Below are positions 60,314-64,000 of a DNA stretch of 64,000 bases, one piece after another. Numbering within the stretch: the first letter of the stretch is position 1; every line of letters begins with the position of its first letter. Both the position numbers and the translations under genes were made by a program. Under the pieces are notes generated by a model. That model did not search any database. It saw only the letters and a list, made by a program, of their open reading frames with translations, and had not been told where the DNA came from. Origin of the DNA: Planctomycetota bacterium (lineage in GTDB: Bacteria > Planctomycetota > UBA1135 > GCA-002686595); assembly GCA_014237855.1 (NCBI GenBank), contig JABACD010000025.1, positions 1 to 64,000 of the forward strand. The letters run 5' to 3'.

Positions 60314-61533
60314 CTGGCCTCCTCCAGCTCACGCTCCACGTACATGTCCACGGACATCACGCGTCGGCCACGCACCTCGTGGACGTCGAACACCAGCGTA
60401 CCCACCCGTGCCTCATCACCAGCCTTGGGGATACGACCCAGCAGGGCCGTCACGAATCCCCCAACGGTCTCGAATTCGATGGGCACCACCTGGAAGCCAA
60501 ACTCGTCGTTCCAGTCGCGAATCGAGAGAGCACCCGAGACTCGGAAACGCCCCTCTCCGAGGGGAACGACCGGTCGCTCGCGCTGCTCACCCTCGACTCG
60601 AAGCTCACCCACGATCTCCTCGAACACATCCTCGATGGTGACCACCCCCGCCGTGCCACCCCACTCGTCCACCACCACAGCTTCGGCCGTGCGATCCAGT
60701 CTGAACTCACGCAGGAGGTCCAATGCATGGGCGACCTCCGGGACGAACTTCACGGGCATCATCAGCTGACGCACAGAACGATCCGGGTGGAGATAGAGGT
60801 CCCGTAGCATGACGCAGCCCAGCACGTGGTCGGCATCTTCCTCGATCACCGGAAGCCAGGTGACACGCCGCTTGGTGGCCTCCTGCAAGATGGGGGCGGG
60901 ATCCGCCTCCACATCGAGCACGAGCGCATCCACCCTGGGAGTCATGATCTCTCGCACGCGGATACCTGCCAGCTCCACGATCTCAGCCAGCATGTCCGCC
61001 TCTCCGCGCTCGATCAGACCCGATTGCGCACTGACGGAGAGGACCTGGGCCAGGTCTTCGGGGGAGATCGCTCGCTCGTCATCGCCCGACTCACCCAGGG
61101 CTCGCGAGATCAGCTCGAGGGTACTCGAGAAGCCCTCGGTAATCGGTCGCAGGAGCCTCACGAGCACCCCCATGGGCAGAGAACCAACCCGAGAGAGTAC
61201 CTCGGGCACTCGGAGTGCGAGGGTCTTGGGGAGGATCTCACCGAAGATCAAGATCAGTAACAACGGAGCGATCACGACCATCAGGGCCTCGTACTGCCCC
61301 CCACCCCAGGAGAGTCGCACCGCGAGGGTGAAGTAGCAGACGTTGATGAGCAGGTTTCCGAGCAGGACGGTAACGAGTACCTGGCGTGAGTCCTGCAGCA
61401 GGCGCTGCACGCGGAGAGGGGCTCCCTCGCGCTGCTCGGGAGTCAGACTGAAGAGCGCTGCCTCGAAGCTGCTGAAGCTCGCGGAGAGCATGAGCAAGAC
61501 TCCGAGGATCGGGAAGAGCAGCCAGTCATCCAT
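60310..61533 (-). CDS. CNNM/CorC-family (DUF21-CBS-CorC_HlyC) protein
   Basis: A 407-residue protein. DUF21 membrane domain (S-F-E-A-A-L-F-S-L; F-G-E-I-L-P-K-T-L-A), CBS pair (I-M-T-P-R-V-D-A-L-V-L-D ... G-V-V-T-I-E-D-V-F-E-E-I-V-G), then the CorC/HlyC C-terminal domain (F-R-V-S-G-A-L-S-I-R-D-W-N; V-G-G-F-V-T-A-L-L-G-R-I-P). Members export Mg2+ or aid ion resistance. ATG overlaps the histidine kinase stop (ATGA). It forms a tandem paralogue pair with the next gene, perhaps a heterodimer. Confidence 0.92.
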   Translation of the reverse strand: MDDWLLFPILGVLLMLSASFSSFEAALFSLTPEQREGAPLRVQRLLQDSRQVLVTVLLGNLLINVCYFTLAVRLSWGGGQYEALMVVIAPLLLILIFGEILPKTLALRVPEVLSRVGSLPMGVLVRLLRPITEGFSSTLELISRALGESGDDERAISPEDLAQVLSVSAQSGLIERGEADMLAEIVELAGIRVREIMTPRVDALVLDVEADPAPILQEATKRRVTWLPVIEEDADHVLGCVMLRDLYLHPDRSVRQLMMPVKFVPEVAHALDLLREFRLDRTAEAVVVDEWGGTAGVVTIEDVFEEIVGELRVEGEQRERPVVPLGEGRFRVSGALSIRDWNDEFGFQVVPIEFETVGGFVTALLGRIPKAGDEARVGTLVFDVHEVRGRRVMSVDMYVERELEEAS

Positions 61534-62987
61534 CAGCTCTGCCCCTCGCCTCTCTCAGCGATCCGAGGAAGGTGCAGCTCGACCCTCAGCCCACCATCTG
61601 GCTGATTCCCCATCAGCACGCGCCCCCCATGAGCAGCGACAACGTTGTGCACGAGCGCAAGGCCCAGTCCCGTGCCTCGGCCAACTTCCTTCGTCGTGTA
61701 GAACAAATCTGCCACCCGTTCCAGCTGAGCCTCCTCCACGCCGGGCCCGTTGTCCAGCACTGATAGGATTACCTCTTGAGCGGTGGTCTCCAAGCGAACT
61801 TCAATGCACCCTGCCGCTTCCTGGCCCTCGAGAACATCGAGCGAGTTTACCAGCAGGTTCAACACGGCCTGGCCAAGCTCCGTGGACTGGCCGAGCACCA
61901 GGAAGGAATCCCCCGAGAACTCCTCTCGGAGCTGCACAGAGTGCTCCTGAGCACGATGACGAACCAGCTCGATTGCATCCCTGGCTGGCCCCTTGAGGTC
62001 CAGAGGGCCCCGCTCCGCCTGGTGCGGAGTGAAGCGCAATAGCTTGGTAACGGTGGCCTGAATGCGTTCCAACCCACCCCGCAGCAAGCCGTGATAGCTG
62101 TTCCGTTTCTCCACGGAGATCGAGTCGCGATCGAGTACATCCACGGCATTCAGCATGCCCCCAAGCGGGTTATTGATCTCGTGCGCGATTCCCGCTGCCA
62201 GCTCCCCCATGGCAGCCAGGCGGCGCTGGCGCATGGCCGCTGCCTCGGCCTCATATGCCAGGCGTGTCGCAGCCTCGACCTCGTCCTCCAGGTGAGTGTG
62301 GAAGCGGTGCACGTCCGCAGACATGCTGTTGAAGTTCAAGATCAGATCAGAGAGCTCGTCCGAGTGGCCCGGTACCTGGAGCTTGAAGTCGTGTTCACCC
62401 GCAGCCACGCGACGAGCGCCTTCGGCCAGCTCTTGCACCGGCTGGAGGACATACCTACGGAGCACCGAGAAGGCCCCCAGGAACAGCAAGAGGGTCGTGA
62501 CGAAGAACCAGGGAAGGAGTCCCAACCAGACAGGAGCCGCCTCGGATTGAACTCGAAACCAGCATCCACCCCAGACCTCGCCAGCAGAATCTCTGATCGG
62601 AAACGCGAGTCCATCCATCGCCGGGGTGACTGAACGGGTCCTGATTGCCTTGGCCAGACCATCCTCGATGGACTGGCGATCGAAGTAGACATTGCGACTC
62701 AGCGCCCCGACTGGATTGAGGGAGACTCCGTCTGGATTGCGGTCAACAATCACGGCGTCGGGCACCGCCTCCCAGTAGGGCCACCGCAGGATCTGTTCCA
62801 CCCGCAGATCCCCATGGTCATTGAAGGAGTTCTGCAGGGTATACAGCAGGCGCCCCGCGAACTCCTGCTGGGTGGCGAGACGATCCTCACTGAGTCTCTC
62901 GGTCAGGAAGTACAGGCCTGCTGCGAACACCACCACGTTGATCGCAGCGATGAGCGTGAGAACCCGCAGGCCCAGGGAGATCCTCAA
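61533..62987 (-). CDS. Sensor histidine kinase
   Basis: A 484-residue membrane kinase. TM1 (about 8-28), a periplasmic sensor of about 130 residues, TM2 (about 155-175), then HAMP (R-R-Y-V-L-Q-P-V-Q-E-L-A-E-G-A-R-R-V-A-A-G). The DHp H-box is G-I-A-H-E-I-N-N-P-L-G-G-M and the ATPase has N-L-L-V-N-S-L-D, D-N-G-P-G-V and G-R-G-T-G-L-G-L-A-L-V. The H-E-I-N-N-P form is typical of NtrB/HPK4-like kinases. No response regulator is adjacent, so the partner is elsewhere. TTG start at 62987; overlaps the CNNM gene by ATGA. Confidence 0.94.
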   Translation of the reverse strand: MRISLGLRVLTLIAAINVVVFAAGLYFLTERLSEDRLATQQEFAGRLLYTLQNSFNDHGDLRVEQILRWPYWEAVPDAVIVDRNPDGVSLNPVGALSRNVYFDRQSIEDGLAKAIRTRSVTPAMDGLAFPIRDSAGEVWGGCWFRVQSEAAPVWLGLLPWFFVTTLLLFLGAFSVLRRYVLQPVQELAEGARRVAAGEHDFKLQVPGHSDELSDLILNFNSMSADVHRFHTHLEDEVEAATRLAYEAEAAAMRQRRLAAMGELAAGIAHEINNPLGGMLNAVDVLDRDSISVEKRNSYHGLLRGGLERIQATVTKLLRFTPHQAERGPLDLKGPARDAIELVRHRAQEHSVQLREEFSGDSFLVLGQSTELGQAVLNLLVNSLDVLEGQEAAGCIEVRLETTAQEVILSVLDNGPGVEEAQLERVADLFYTTKEVGRGTGLGLALVHNVVAAHGGRVLMGNQPDGGLRVELHLPRIAERGEGQS

Positions 62988-63069
62988 CTGGAACCTACCT
63001 CCGGTCTTGGAGGGTTCAGAGGTGGCCCAGCCAGGCGATGCCTGACCGAATTCGACATGGTCTCGTTCA

Positions 63070-64000
63070 TCACATGTTCCCCAGCTCGGACATGATTCCG
63101 AGCAGAGGCATGAATAGGGCTACCACGATAAAGCCAACCATGGCGGAGATGACGATCAAAAGAATGGGTTCCAGTAGCTTGAACAGGGCCTCGACCTTGC
63201 GATCGACCTGCTTCTCGTAAGCCTCAGCCACCTTGACCAGCATCCGGTCCAACTCGCCGGTCTCCTCACCCACATCGACCATGTTCACGACCAGGTCGTC
63301 GAACAGGCCCGTCGCCCCCATCGGCCGTGCCAGCCCCTCACCCTCACGCACGGTCCTACGGACGTGCTCGATACCCTCGCGAAGGACGTCGTTTCCCGTT
63401 GAGTCCCGCACGATCTCGAGGGCATCCAGGTGCGGCACGCCAGCCTGGATCAGGGTGCCGAAGGTACGCGAGAACCCTGCGACCAGGGAATTGGAGACCA
63501 CAGCACCCATCACCGGGATCTTGAGGCCCAGCTTGTGCATGAAGTAGCGGTACTTGCCAGGCCGCCCCATCAGCACGAAGTGCCCCATCAGCAATAGCCC
63601 AGGCAGTCCGAATACCAGATACCAGTAGTTGACCGCAAACGAGGAGATGTCCAGCAGGACCTGCGTCACGGGCGGGAGGTCGACACTGAAGGATTGGAAG
63701 ATCTCCTCAAAGCGCGGGATCACGAACACGATCACCGCCGACATGACCGCGATGGCCACGGTGAAAATCACCGTCGGATAGATCATCGCTCCCTTGACCG
63801 TGGCCCGAAACTCAGCGGCCTTCTCGCGAAAGGTCGCCAGGCGGTTAAGGATCGTATCGAGCACACCTCCGGCCTCCCCGGCCCTCACCATCGAGGTGTA
63901 GAGTTCGTCGAAGATCTTCTCGTGCTTGGCCATCGCCTCGGAGAGCGGGGTGCCGCCCGAGACGTCCTCAACCAGATCGCTGAGGACGAACTTGAAGGGG
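63070..64000 (-). CDS. Type II secretion / type IV pilus inner-membrane protein GspF/PilC, N-terminus beyond window
   Basis: Open from the window edge to TGA 63070: 309 codons, N-terminus missing. Two GspF domains are recognisable: V-R-A-G-E-A-G-G-V-L-D-T-I-L-N-R-L-A in the first, and T-L-I-Q-A-G-V-P...A-L-E-I-V-R-D-S-T-G-N and V-D-V-G-E-E-T-G-E-L-D-R-M-L in the second. TM helices follow each, and the C-terminus is the typical L-E-P-I-L-L-I-V-I-S-A-M-V-G-F-I-V-V-A-L-F-M-P. It is the platform protein for pseudopilin assembly. Further gsp/pil genes are expected past 64000. Confidence 0.94.
   Translation of the reverse strand, partial: PFKFVLSDLVEDVSGGTPLSEAMAKHEKIFDELYTSMVRAGEAGGVLDTILNRLATFREKAAEFRATVKGAMIYPTVIFTVAIAVMSAVIVFVIPRFEEIFQSFSVDLPPVTQVLLDISSFAVNYWYLVFGLPGLLLMGHFVLMGRPGKYRYFMHKLGLKIPVMGAVVSNSLVAGFSRTFGTLIQAGVPHLDALEIVRDSTGNDVLREGIEHVRRTVREGEGLARPMGATGLFDDLVVNMVDVGEETGELDRMLVKVAEAYEKQVDRKVEALFKLLEPILLIVISAMVGFIVVALFMPLLGIMSELGNM

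Overview
This is 64 kb of GC-rich bacterial chromosome made mostly of housekeeping genes, packed on both strands with many start/stop overlaps (ATGA, GTGA, TTGA, TGATG, TAATG). Several traits suggest a Planctomycetota-like or related deep-branching, probably diderm lineage: an ECF sigma factor fused to a membrane anchor and long carboxypeptidase-regulatory-like repeats, a HEAT-repeat/VWA protein, an FGE-sulfatase-domain lipoprotein, Rho with a long RG-rich basic N-terminus, an OmpA-like lipoprotein and type II secretion/pilus GspF. There is no rRNA or clear taxonomic marker, so this placement is an inference. No insertion sequence, phage, CRISPR array or defence island was seen.

Layout. 0-9 kb: partial lipoprotein (-), ruvB / SpoIID-like / tgt (+), a 52-residue Cys-rich protein and an SH3-like exported protein (-), then an aminotransferase and a glycosyltransferase (+). 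9-16 kb (-): voltage-gated-type ion channel, larC, a 1036-residue repeat protein, comF and a membrane protein. 16-19.5 kb (+): gatC-gatA-gatB. 19.6-23.8 kb (-): acidic exported protein and guaB-guaA. 24.2-28.2 kb (+): fused MocA/SDR enzyme, glycosyltransferase and Nudix hydrolase. 28.2-37 kb (-): giant 2-oxoacid:ferredoxin oxidoreductase, TlpA-like thioredoxin, di-haem peroxidase and an integral membrane protein. 37-44.7 kb (-): rho, tRNA-Pro(CGG), HEAT-VWA protein, acidic membrane protein, selB. 44.7-49 kb: radical SAM protein (+) and the sigma-factor fusion (-). 49-64 kb: HIT protein, DUF2007-like protein, zinc-ribbon coiled-coil protein, dnaG-rpoD, ompA-like/FGE/rsmA, two CNNM/CorC-like proteins, a histidine kinase and a partial gspF.

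The most interesting result is a selenoprotein. The TlpA-like gene at 29206-30288 is interrupted by one in-frame TGA. That TGA sits exactly where the first Cys of the W-C-G-P-C active site should be, giving W-Sec-G-P-C. The frame stays open for a complete, well-conserved thioredoxin C-terminus. A stem-loop begins a few bases after the TGA, as expected of a bacterial SECIS. The same window carries an intact selB, the selenocysteine-specific elongation factor, about 12 kb away. An automatic annotator would split this gene or call it a pseudogene. selA, selC and selD were not found and are expected elsewhere in the genome.

Other points of note are the sigma/anchor/repeat fusion and its sigma-less look-alike, the MocA-SDR fusion, a PLP aminotransferase with Cys in place of the PLP-binding Asp, the oversized oxidoreductase, and a tiny Cys4 protein.
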